From DATIXJ01 sp035518715 (GTDB lineage: Bacteria; Bacteroidota; Ignavibacteria; UBA10030; SZUA-254): a stretch of DNA of 64,000 nucleotides. Each line of letters opens with the position of its first letter. Positions within the stretch are counted from its first letter, which is position 1. This document shows positions 18,078-26,126 of this stretch, piece by piece. Made by a program: the position numbers and the translations under genes. The stretch spans positions 27,600 through 91,599 of the forward strand of contig DATIXJ010000031.1 of NCBI GenBank assembly GCA_035518715.1, written 5' to 3'. The notes beneath the pieces are model-generated. The model searched no databases. It had not been told where the DNA came from and worked only from the letters and a program-made list of their open reading frames with translations.

Positions 18078-21000
18078 GTATTAATCGGCGAGCATTCATG
18101 AAGACTGCCGGCACATTTGCACTTGCCGGATTTGCGAAGGGGTTCCCGAAATTTCAGGATCCTGAAACACCTCGTATTGCAGTCTTTTTCGACGGCACAT
18201 TTCCCGGCGTCGAGGATCTGCACATCAGCCGGACTGCTCTCGAGGAAGCATTCCGCGGATGGAATGCCGCATTTCTCAACAACATGCAGCTCTCTACTCT
18301 CACCGGCTCCCGGTGCGATCTCCTCGTTATGCCGTATGGATCGGCGTTTCCAAAGGACAGCTGGTCCCCGGTGCATGCCTACCTCATGGAAGGCGGCAAT
18401 CTTCTTTGGCTAGGAGGGGTCCCCTTTGCCGTGCCCGTCAGATCGGAGTACGGCGGCTGGCATCAGGAGGTTCGCCAGACAGAATATCATAAACTTCTCG
18501 GCCTTACGCAGGCATATCCCGTCTCGCCGGAGATTGTCGAGTCGTATTCGGTGAGCGATGAATTTCCGGGCGGTCGCGATCTCGTTCGCGGACTTAAAGC
18601 CGAAAAGTTCTTCGAATTTTATGTCAAGTTCACCTCCACAAAGGATTATCCGTCGGAGGATGGAAGCGCGGGTCAACGCGATGCCATCCTCAACCCGCTG
18701 ATACTCGGTGTTGACGGATTGAAAACGAACCGCGTGGCGCCGGTAGTGCAAATCGATCGGATGCAGGGAGAGTGTGCCGGCGGACGTTGGCTCGTAGTTG
18801 CCATGAGCGGTACCATCCCGGCTTCTGCGATCCGCGCTCTTGCATCGCAGGCAATGCAGGGCGCGACCGAATTGAATGCGCGTAGTTCTTCGGCGTGTTA
18901 CGCGGAGGGAGAATCCCCTGCTGTCACGATTCAACTCCGGCATCCCAAAGGAAATGTGCAGCGGCTGGCGCAGGGGAAGTGCCGGGTCGTGGTGAAGGGA
19001 GATGATGGAAAAAATCTTGCCGAAACGAGTATCCCGCTCTTTGGGGCCGGGACGCTTGCAACGGGGAATGCTGTTTTGCCGTCGCACACCAGAGGCATAA
19101 CACATGTCCGGCTTTCGCTTGAATCGCCCGCTGTCGGCTCCGGTCCCCGACAAATTCTTACAGCGAGAACCGGATACTGGATAACGGACGATCGATTGCT
19201 GTCTGCCGGCAAGCCGCTGAGCATTGAAGGTGCAAATTTCATCCGCGATGGTCAGCCGTATCCGATCACCGGTACGACATACATGGCGTCGGACGTTCAC
19301 CGGAAATTCCTCCTGGATCCCAATCCGGCAGTCTGGGATGATGATTTTCGGCGGATGAAGTCAGCGGGTATCAACATGGTCCGGACGGGAATCTGGACCG
19401 CGTGGAAGAACTACATGCTCGATGTCGGTTCCCCGAATGAGCAGGCATTCCGCGCCATGGACGCGTTCCTTCTGACGGCACGGAAATACGATATGCCGGT
19501 CATCATCACGCTTTTTGCATTCCTTCCGGAATCTTGGGGCGGCGTCAATCCGTTTCTTGACCCGAGGTCCGTGAACGCTCAAAAGGAATTTCTCCTCGCC
19601 TTTGTTCAGCGATACCGGATGATGAATGATGTCATGTGGGATCTCATCAACGAACCGTCATTCTGTAATCCGCAGCAGCTGTGGTCGGTGCGCCCGAATT
19701 ATGATACGTATGAGGTTGCGGCCTGGGAAGCATGGCTGAAATCGCGTTACCATTTCGATCGCGACCAAGACCGGATCGCTTCACTTTCGGAAATGTACCG
19801 CTGTCCCCCCGGCGAGGTGCTGGCGCTCCCGAAACTTGAGGAGTTTTCAGACGTGATATTTTTCGATACCAATCACCCGATCAAAGTAATCGATTATCGG
19901 CTGTTTGCACAGGAGATGGTGACACGCTGGGCGGGCGAGCTGAGGGAGCTGGTCAGGACGAACGGAAACCCCGGACAGCTTGTAACAATCGGACAGGATG
20001 AAGGAGGTACGAGTGACAGACCAAGTCCGCAATTCTATGCTTCGGGGGTCGATTTTACGTGCCTTCATAACTGGTGGAACAACGACGATCTCCTCTGGGA
20101 CAGCGTCATGACGAAGGTTCCGGGAAAACTCAATCTCATTGAAGAAACCGGAGTGATGTTTTATGAGAAGATGGACGGAACTCCGTGGCGCACCGAGGAG
20201 GATGCACGCAATTTGCTCGAACGGAAGCTGGCGATTTCTCTGAGCGGAAACAGCGCCGGATTTATCGAGTGGGTCTGGAACACGAATCCCTATATGGATT
20301 CAGATAACGAAGCGGCAATCGGTGTGTTTCGAGCCGCCGGAACGGCAAAACCGGAGTTTGATGTCATCAGGCGGTTCGCGAAGTTCTTCGCCTCCAACCG
20401 TCAATTCGTTAAAGGGAAGGTTGACGAAGATGTGCTCATGGTGATTTCACACTCGAACCAATTTTCGACGCGGGATCTTGTCACCGAAGCGACGAGGAGA
20501 TGCGTACGGGTGATGGCATACAATCACCATGTTCCTGTTGCTGCAGTCTCAGAATACGGAATGGGGAAATTGTCCCGCCAGCCAAAACTCATTATCCTTC
20601 CATCATCGCGGACACTCAATGAAAGTGCCTGGAACGCTGTACGTTCCATGGTGGAATCGGGCTCGAACCTTCTCATCAGCGGCCCAGTCGATACAGATGA
20701 TCACTGGCTCCCGCAGGAACGTATGAAAGCGTTGGGAGTTGAATCTGCCATCATGCCGATCGCGGAAGAAGAGTCCCTTTCGATCGATGGTGTAAGATTC
20801 GTGTTGGGGTATCGCGGTGATAAGCTGCAGCGTGTCGAAAAAGCAGTGATAGTGGGGAGCGCGGAGCCATCCGTCCAGACGATCTCCCACGGAAAGGGCA
20901 ACATCTTCTGGTCGCCTCTGCCTGTTGAACTTGCCGAGAGTCCGGAATCTGTCACTGCGCTCTATCGGTACGTTCTGAAACAGACAGGAATCGTTTCGGC

Positions 21001-21217
21001 TGTTGAAGTTGAAGATGCGCATTCTTCCGTCCTGGTCCTGCCGACAGTATATGAGCATGCAGTTCTTTGCACGTGTGTCTCGGAAAGCAGTGAAGCGGAA
21101 GAAGCTACCGTGGCTTACCGCGGGAAGAGGACGAAAACAACTGTTCCGGCCGGACGATCTCGAATGATATTCCTGGACAGAGCAAGCGGAGAAATCATCT
21201 CACAACTTGAGGGGTAG
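18074..21217 (+). CDS. Tat-exported multidomain GH5-like glycoside hydrolase
   Basis: This 1047-residue protein begins with a Tat-type signal (NRRAFMKTAGTFALAG). Residues about 30-330 look like a class I amidotransferase-like or ThuA-like module (AVFFDGTFPGVEDL). Residues about 395-780 form a clan GH-A TIM barrel: INMVRTGIWTAWKNY, the acid/base Glu527 in DLINEPSF, and a nucleophile candidate at Glu690/691 in LIEETGVMFYEK. GFIEWVWNTNPYMDS is a typical strand-8 substrate loop. A second amidotransferase-like domain follows (SRTLNESAWNAVRSMVE). Family is GH5-like and the subfamily is uncertain. In an N-glycan locus a core beta-mannosidase (as in GH5_18) is attractive, but beta-galactosidase-like activity is also possible. 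The upstream frame to 17939 overlaps the SnoaL gene and is rejected. Confidence 0.72.
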   Translation: MSINRRAFMKTAGTFALAGFAKGFPKFQDPETPRIAVFFDGTFPGVEDLHISRTALEEAFRGWNAAFLNNMQLSTLTGSRCDLLVMPYGSAFPKDSWSPVHAYLMEGGNLLWLGGVPFAVPVRSEYGGWHQEVRQTEYHKLLGLTQAYPVSPEIVESYSVSDEFPGGRDLVRGLKAEKFFEFYVKFTSTKDYPSEDGSAGQRDAILNPLILGVDGLKTNRVAPVVQIDRMQGECAGGRWLVVAMSGTIPASAIRALASQAMQGATELNARSSSACYAEGESPAVTIQLRHPKGNVQRLAQGKCRVVVKGDDGKNLAETSIPLFGAGTLATGNAVLPSHTRGITHVRLSLESPAVGSGPRQILTARTGYWITDDRLLSAGKPLSIEGANFIRDGQPYPITGTTYMASDVHRKFLLDPNPAVWDDDFRRMKSAGINMVRTGIWTAWKNYMLDVGSPNEQAFRAMDAFLLTARKYDMPVIITLFAFLPESWGGVNPFLDPRSVNAQKEFLLAFVQRYRMMNDVMWDLINEPSFCNPQQLWSVRPNYDTYEVAAWEAWLKSRYHFDRDQDRIASLSEMYRCPPGEVLALPKLEEFSDVIFFDTNHPIKVIDYRLFAQEMVTRWAGELRELVRTNGNPGQLVTIGQDEGGTSDRPSPQFYASGVDFTCLHNWWNNDDLLWDSVMTKVPGKLNLIEETGVMFYEKMDGTPWRTEEDARNLLERKLAISLSGNSAGFIEWVWNTNPYMDSDNEAAIGVFRAAGTAKPEFDVIRRFAKFFASNRQFVKGKVDEDVLMVISHSNQFSTRDLVTEATRRCVRVMAYNHHVPVAAVSEYGMGKLSRQPKLIILPSSRTLNESAWNAVRSMVESGSNLLISGPVDTDDHWLPQERMKALGVESAIMPIAEEESLSIDGVRFVLGYRGDKLQRVEKAVIVGSAEPSVQTISHGKGNIFWSPLPVELAESPESVTALYRYVLKQTGIVSAVEVEDAHSSVLVLPTVYEHAVLCTCVSESSEAEEATVAYRGKRTKTTVPAGRSRMIFLDRASGEIISQLEG

Positions 21218-21222
21218 AAAAT

Positions 21223-22200
21223 ATGAAGCGACGTTCATTTCTCAAGGTTGGCTCACTCGCCGGTGCATCGGCATTTGCGATTCCAAAGCTCGCGCGGTCC
21301 AGTACAGGCTTCCATCCGCCTTCATCACCTGTCGTACTTTCCACGTGGGACTTCAAACTGCCGGTGAATCAAACCGCGTTGGAAACGCTGAAGAACGGAG
21401 GCCGTGCGCTTGACGCGGTGGAGAACGCCATCCGGATTGTGGAAGAAGACCCGAAGATTACTTCCGTTGGACGCGGCGGATATCCCGATCGCGACGGCCA
21501 TCTGACGCTCGATGCATGCATCATGGACGAACAGGGAAACGCGGGGTCTGTCGTTTTCCTCGAGCACATCATGCATCCGGTTTCCGTTGCGCGCCGGGTT
21601 ATGGAGAAGACGCCGCATGTGGTTCTCGCCGGTGACGGAGCACTGGAATTTGCTCTGAGTGAAGGATTCAAGAAAGAAGATCTCCTGACGGATGAGGCCA
21701 GGAAGGCATATCAAAACTGGCTTCACGATAGCAAATACACTCCGCCCCTGAATGAGAAAAACCACGATACCGTCGGCCTCATCGTGCTCGACGGAAAGGG
21801 AAATATAGCGGGCGGATGCTCGACAAGCGGGGCGGCGTGGAAGATGCATGGGCGCGTCGGCGATTCACCGCTCATCGGTGCCGGGTTGTATGTCGATAGC
21901 GACGTCGGCGGCGCAGCATCGACAGGCCTCGGCGAAACGGTGATCAAGATCGACGGGACGTTCCTGGTCGTCGAGCTCATGAGGAATGGCGCATCACCGC
22001 AGGAGGCATGTCGGACCGCTGTCGAGCGGCTTATAAGGAAAAGCCCGCAATACAAAGATATCGATAACTTCCTTGCCGGTTTTGTTGCCGTGAACCGTGA
22101 GGGTGAAGTGGGCGCATTCAGCTACAAGAAGGGGTTGCAATATTCACTCCTGCGCGACGGAGTCAATGCGGTCTACGATTCCGACTTCATGGTCAAGTGA
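21223..22200 (+). CDS. N4-(beta-N-acetylglucosaminyl)-L-asparaginase (glycosylasparaginase)
   Basis: This enzyme cleaves the GlcNAc-Asn bond of glycoasparagine, the final step of N-glycoprotein breakdown after proteolysis. It has 325 residues and starts with a twin-arginine-like signal (MKRRSFLKVGSLAGASAFA), so it should be exported. It is an Ntn hydrolase: the precursor is expected to self-cleave before Thr183 in NHDTVG, exposing the catalytic threonine. Other family marks are STWDFKLPVNQ, GGRALDAVENAIRIVE, SVGRGGYPDRDG, and GDSPLIGAGLYVDSDVGGA with GLGE, which bind substrate. It lies five bases after the GH5-like gene. Isoaspartyl peptidase/type III asparaginase is the alternative, but the SVGRGGYPD segment and context favour glycosylasparaginase. 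Confidence 0.88.
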   Translation: MKRRSFLKVGSLAGASAFAIPKLARSSTGFHPPSSPVVLSTWDFKLPVNQTALETLKNGGRALDAVENAIRIVEEDPKITSVGRGGYPDRDGHLTLDACIMDEQGNAGSVVFLEHIMHPVSVARRVMEKTPHVVLAGDGALEFALSEGFKKEDLLTDEARKAYQNWLHDSKYTPPLNEKNHDTVGLIVLDGKGNIAGGCSTSGAAWKMHGRVGDSPLIGAGLYVDSDVGGAASTGLGETVIKIDGTFLVVELMRNGASPQEACRTAVERLIRKSPQYKDIDNFLAGFVAVNREGEVGAFSYKKGLQYSLLRDGVNAVYDSDFMVK

Positions 22201-22209
22201 TCGGATCGA

Positions 22210-22914
22210 ATGTCCGTTTTTCTTGAAATCTCGCTCGATTCTACCGAATCCGCGATCGCGGCTGAACGGGGCGGTGCTCACCGCGTAGAACTCTGCAGCA
22301 ATCTTTCCGAAGGCGGAACCACACCAGACCTTCACACCATCAACGAGACGCGGAAGAATGTCGATATTCCTGTCCACGTGATGATACGACCCCGCCCGGG
22401 AGATTTTGTGTATTCGGACGATGAGTTCGAAAAGATGATGGCGCAAATCACGTCCGCCTGGAAATCCGGCGTGAATGGAGCCGTCGTCGGAGTGCTGACA
22501 AGAGAGCGAACCGTTGATCGTGAACGCATGCAGATCCTTCTTGATCACGCGCGAACGATGACGGTGACATTTCACAGGGCGTTTGATGATGTCGAGGATC
22601 CCGATCGCGCACTTGAAGAGCTTATCGATCTCGGCGTCGACAGAATTCTCACATCGGGACAAAAGGAAACGGCAGGAGCAGGGATTCCGCTGATTGCCAG
22701 ATTGCAGGAGCTTGCCCGGGGCCGCATCATTGTCATGGCAGGATGCGGCATTAACCCGCTCAACGTCGGCACGCTCATGCGTGAAACCGGCGTCCGTGAA
22801 ATCCATGTCGGGCGTGCCGTTAGAACATCTCCGTCGCACACTTCCGTGGAGGAAGGAAAAGTCCGCAACATGCTTGAAGCCATCCGGATGACCTATCGCC
22901 ACCATATTCATTGA
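22210..22914 (+). CDS. cutC: CutC-family TIM-barrel protein
   Basis: This 234-residue cytoplasmic protein matches CutC: MSVFLEISLDSTESAIAAE and GGAHRVELCSNLSEGGTTP at the N terminus, VHVMIRPRPGDFVYSD, TFHRAFDDVEDP, RILTSGQKETA and VMAGCGINPLNV. The name comes from copper tolerance, but that role is disputed and no copper genes lie nearby. The conserved Arg, Glu, His and Asp residues line the mouth of the barrel, as in an enzyme. Here it ends the N-glycan run, nine bases after glycosylasparaginase, suggesting a sugar or glycosylamine substrate. That is inference from context; the family assignment itself is firm. Confidence 0.88.
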   Translation: MSVFLEISLDSTESAIAAERGGAHRVELCSNLSEGGTTPDLHTINETRKNVDIPVHVMIRPRPGDFVYSDDEFEKMMAQITSAWKSGVNGAVVGVLTRERTVDRERMQILLDHARTMTVTFHRAFDDVEDPDRALEELIDLGVDRILTSGQKETAGAGIPLIARLQELARGRIIVMAGCGINPLNVGTLMRETGVREIHVGRAVRTSPSHTSVEEGKVRNMLEAIRMTYRHHIH

Positions 22915-22963
22915 GGTCTGTAGTTCTTTCCGACCATCGTTCGGGCAATCTCATCCATCCTCA

Positions 22964-22994
22964 TTGAAATTCACACGCGAATCGCGTACATTAA
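22964..22994 (+). promoter_or_regulatory. Bacteroidota-type promoter candidate before the DapA/NanA-like gene
   Basis: TTG at 22964-22966, a 20-base spacer and TACATTAA at 22987-22994, ending five bases before the ATG at 22999 and 14 before the in-frame ATG at 23008. It lies in an 84-base gap after cutC, so the aldolase may be transcribed separately. Confidence 0.35.
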
Positions 22995-22998
22995 ATTC

Positions 22999-23892
22999 AT
23001 GAATTCCATGAAAATACGCGGTGTCTTGCCTCCCATGATCGTTCCTTTCACGAACGGCGGAGACGTCGATTTCGACGGGCATATACACAATATTAACCGC
23101 TGGAACGAAGAGAATCTCTCCGGCTATCTGATTCTTGGCTCGAACGGGGAGACTCCATATCTGTCGGAGCAGGAAAAAATCAAGCTTGTGGAAGTGACTG
23201 TGAAGCATGCCGGGAAAGGGAAAACACTTCTTGCGGGAACCGGACTGGAGTCTGCGCGTGAAACGATCCGTTTCACGAATCTCGTCGCCGGACTGGGGGT
23301 TCAGGCCGCGCTCGTCCTGACGCCGCATTTCTACGGGCCGCAGATGACAGACAAAGCACTTGTGGGATACTTCCGCGAGGTTGCGGAAAGGTCGAAGATT
23401 CCGATCCTGATTTACAACGTGCCGGTGTACACGCATCTCATGATTTCCCTCGAGGCCGTGCGAATATTAAGTGAGCATCCCAACATCATTGGAATGAAAG
23501 ACAGCTCGGGAGATGTACCCCGGCTTGCGGCAATGAAAGGGTTCCTTCCGCCCGACTTCAATCTTCTCGTAGGCAATATCGGTGCGTGGTATCCCGCGCT
23601 CACGCTCGGCGTCAGGGGTGGAATTCTGGCACTTGCGAATTTTGCGGGCACACAGTGCTCCGCGGTCCAGGAACTCTTTGATGCACAAAAGTATGAAGAA
23701 GCCCGCGCGCTCTATTTGAAGCTTGTTGCACTCAATGCGGTTGTCGCCTCGGCACACGGGATCGCCGGATTGAAACAGGCCGCGACACTTGTCGGCTATG
23801 CCGGCGGTGCCGTAAGAAGTCCGCTTCTCGGATTGGACGAAAAAGCGTCGGTCCATATCAAGGAGCAGCTCTTCAAGAATGGTATGCTGTAG
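22999..23892 (+). CDS. DapA/NanA-family (dihydrodipicolinate synthase-like) aldolase
   Basis: This class I pyruvate-type aldolase/synthase of the DHDPS/N-acetylneuraminate lyase family has 297 residues. The GSNGETPYLSEQEK segment carries the pyruvate-carboxylate-binding turn (GxxGE). YNVPVYTHLMIS supplies the conserved tyrosine. The Schiff-base lysine is Lys167 in IIGMKDSSGD. The SNGEtpyLs form resembles 4-hydroxy-2-oxoglutarate aldolase-like members more than lysine-pathway DapA, but substrates in this family cannot be told by eye. A sialic acid lyase role would fit complex N-glycans and is only a possibility. An alternative start is the ATG at 23008. It is cytoplasmic. Confidence 0.8.
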   Translation: MNSMKIRGVLPPMIVPFTNGGDVDFDGHIHNINRWNEENLSGYLILGSNGETPYLSEQEKIKLVEVTVKHAGKGKTLLAGTGLESARETIRFTNLVAGLGVQAALVLTPHFYGPQMTDKALVGYFREVAERSKIPILIYNVPVYTHLMISLEAVRILSEHPNIIGMKDSSGDVPRLAAMKGFLPPDFNLLVGNIGAWYPALTLGVRGGILALANFAGTQCSAVQELFDAQKYEEARALYLKLVALNAVVASAHGIAGLKQAATLVGYAGGAVRSPLLGLDEKASVHIKEQLFKNGML

Positions 23893-23971
23893 GAATTCAC
23901 CGAAATCTCCGCAGAGCTGTTCGGAAAAAGAATCTGGAAATAAACATCTCATCTCACGGCAGGAGTCAATC

Positions 23972-24511
23972 ATGAAAGGTCAATTGCTGAAGATCAATGA
24001 TCCGCTTCCTCAATTTAAGAATCTCCCCAATGTGGATGGTACATCTCTCTCGAGCAACAGTGTGAAGGCCGAAATCCTGGTCGTGGTCTTCTCGTGCAAT
24101 CACTGCCCGTATGTGCAGGCCTACGAAGACAGGATGATGGATTTCCAGAAGGAGTATGGAGCGAAGGGTGTCCAGATGGTTGCCATCAATTCCAACGACA
24201 CGAAGAACTATCCGGATGATGATTTCAAGACGATGGTACAGCGTTCCGCGGCGAGAGGATTTAATTTTCCGTATTTGAGGGATGAAGACCAGGCGGTGGC
24301 GGATGCATTCGGCGCCACGCACACACCGCAGTTCTTTGTCTTCGACAAATCACGAAAACTCCGCTATTCCGGCAAAATGGACGATAACTGGAAGGAGCCG
24401 CAGTCGGTGAAAGAGAAGTATTTGCGCGAAGCGGTGGATGCCCTAATCGCCGGGAAGCCAGTAAAAACTCCGGAGACCTTTTCTATCGGTTGTACAATCA
24501 AGTGGAAGTGA
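23972..24511 (+). CDS. Thioredoxin-fold (AhpC/TSA-like) protein
   Basis: This 179-residue thioredoxin-fold protein has a redox-active CxxC (SCNHCPYVQAYEDRM). It resembles the AhpC/TSA-Redoxin branch that carries CNHCP, followed by VQMVAINSNDTKNYPDDDF, and the cis-Pro segment ATHTPQFFVFD. There is no signal peptide. The start at 23972 follows AGGAG at 23961-23965; the frame extends upstream to 23879, but that part overlaps the end of the aldolase and is not protein-like. It probably acts as a thiol reductase or peroxiredoxin-like protein; the partner is unknown. Confidence 0.82.
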   Translation: MKGQLLKINDPLPQFKNLPNVDGTSLSSNSVKAEILVVVFSCNHCPYVQAYEDRMMDFQKEYGAKGVQMVAINSNDTKNYPDDDFKTMVQRSAARGFNFPYLRDEDQAVADAFGATHTPQFFVFDKSRKLRYSGKMDDNWKEPQSVKEKYLREAVDALIAGKPVKTPETFSIGCTIKWK

Positions 24512-24614
24512 GATGGAATAGTTCGTTCATGGGTGCGTCTGATCAGCGGGATGAATGTTGAGATAGGTTCTTCTCCGGGGGGATGGTCCGACCTGTCGCC
24601 TGAAGACGAGGTTG

Positions 24615-24644
24615 TTGAGAAACCGCACTGCTTGCCTATATCAT
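24615..24644 (+). promoter_or_regulatory. Bacteroidota-type promoter candidate for aspartate kinase
   Basis: TTG at 24615-24617, a 19-base spacer and TATATCAT at 24637-24644, 22 bases before the ATG. It lies in a 155-base gene-free gap in which no other structure was seen. TAGGAGAAG just upstream of the ATG gives a Shine-Dalgarno-like site. Confidence 0.4.
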
Positions 24645-24666
24645 TCGTTAGGAGAAGTTCACGATC

Positions 24667-26037
24667 ATGGATGTGATGAAGTTCGGCGGTACGTCTGTCG
24701 AGGATGCAACAGCATTCCGCAATGTCTGTGACATTATTTCGGAACGGAAGGATCCTTATCCACTGATCGTTGTTTCGGCCCCTGCGGGGGTGACGAATAC
24801 CCTTCTTCGTCTTGCCGATTCCGCGGGTGCCGGAACTATCGAGCCGACGTTGGAAGAAGTTGAAAAGCTTCGTACGCGGCTTACGTCTATCGCTGCGGGT
24901 CTGCTGAAATCGAACAGCGCTTCGGCTATCCGGGAAATTTCGCGGGACGTGGATGACCTTTCCCATCTTCTCCGATCCGTCGCAGTCATCCAGGAGGTGA
25001 CGCCGCGACTCCTTGACCAGTGTGCTGCGTATGGTGAATTCTGGTCGTCGCAGCTTCTGGTCTATGCACTCCGCGAAAGGAATATACCGGCAGAATTCTG
25101 TGACGCGCGAAAAATCATGGTGACGAGCGATGCCTTCACAAAGGCGGAGCCGCAGTTTGAGGCGATCGAGGCGCGTGTGCGCGACCTCGTGCAGCCGGCG
25201 CTGAAACGTGGAGTCGCCGTGATGCAGGGGTTTGTCGGCGCGACGGCGAAGGGGGTAACCACGACTCTCGGTCGCGGTGGTTCAGACTATTCCGCTGCCA
25301 TTCTTGGTTCCGCTCTTGGGGCGAAGGAAATTCAGATCTGGACCGACGTCGATGGAATTCTCAGCGCTGATCCCGGACTTATCCGCGAAGCACGATTGCT
25401 GGGTGAGGTTACATTCGACGAAGCCGCAGAGCTTGCGTATTTCGGTGCCAAGGTTCTTCACCCGAGCACTATTCTTCCTGCAATGAAAAAAAACATTCCT
25501 GTCCGGGTTCTGAATTCAAAGCGTCCGGGCGTTGCGGGCACGCTGATCACGGCACGACCCGGATCGGGTTCCGAATCTCTCGTCAAATCCATCGCGTTCA
25601 AAAAGAATATCACCGTCGTGACGATTCAGAGTACACGGATGCTGATGGCATACGGATTCCTGTCGCGGGTTTTCGAGATCTTCAAGCAGTACAAGAAAAG
25701 CATTGATGTCGTCGCAACCTCGGAAGTTGGAGTTTCATTGACCGTGGATGACCCTTCGAACCTCGAAATGCTCGTCGGAGAGCTGCGCGAATTTTCCGAT
25801 GTGAAGATTGAGAGAAATAAGTCCGTCGTATCTGTCGTCGGGGAAAAAATGAAGCACACTACTGGAATTGCCGGCAAGGTCTTCCGTGCGCTCGGGGACG
25901 CTGGCGTGAATGTTGAATTGATTTCTCATGGTGGATCAGAAATCAACCTGACGTTTGTGATCAGCGAATCGCAAACCGACAAGGCAGTTCGTGCACTCCA
26001 CGCAGAATTGTTTCCACCCTCCGAAAGGAAGCCGTAG
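24667..26037 (+). CDS. lysC: Aspartate kinase (monofunctional)
   Basis: This enzyme phosphorylates aspartate, the first step to lysine, threonine, methionine and diaminopimelate. It has 456 residues. The kinase domain starts with MKFGGTSVEDA, the invariant KFGGTSV motif, and includes TLGRGGSDYSAAILG and the EIQIWTDVDGILSADP segment. Two C-terminal ACT domains (VVTIQSTRMLMAYGFLSRVF and VSVVGEKMKHTTGIAGKVF) indicate allosteric control by an end-product amino acid, probably lysine or threonine. There is no homoserine dehydrogenase fusion. The ATG at 24667 follows a good ribosome binding site; the in-frame ATG at 24676 would give KFGGTSV at the extreme N terminus. Confidence 0.93.
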   Translation: MDVMKFGGTSVEDATAFRNVCDIISERKDPYPLIVVSAPAGVTNTLLRLADSAGAGTIEPTLEEVEKLRTRLTSIAAGLLKSNSASAIREISRDVDDLSHLLRSVAVIQEVTPRLLDQCAAYGEFWSSQLLVYALRERNIPAEFCDARKIMVTSDAFTKAEPQFEAIEARVRDLVQPALKRGVAVMQGFVGATAKGVTTTLGRGGSDYSAAILGSALGAKEIQIWTDVDGILSADPGLIREARLLGEVTFDEAAELAYFGAKVLHPSTILPAMKKNIPVRVLNSKRPGVAGTLITARPGSGSESLVKSIAFKKNITVVTIQSTRMLMAYGFLSRVFEIFKQYKKSIDVVATSEVGVSLTVDDPSNLEMLVGELREFSDVKIERNKSVVSVVGEKMKHTTGIAGKVFRALGDAGVNVELISHGGSEINLTFVISESQTDKAVRALHAELFPPSERKP

Positions 26038-26126
26038 TTTCTCCACTTGTATTTCAGAGTTTCATTTCCGATACTATACTTCAAATTCCTCGTCAGATAT
26101 TCAATCCGAAAGGAGTACACTTCATC

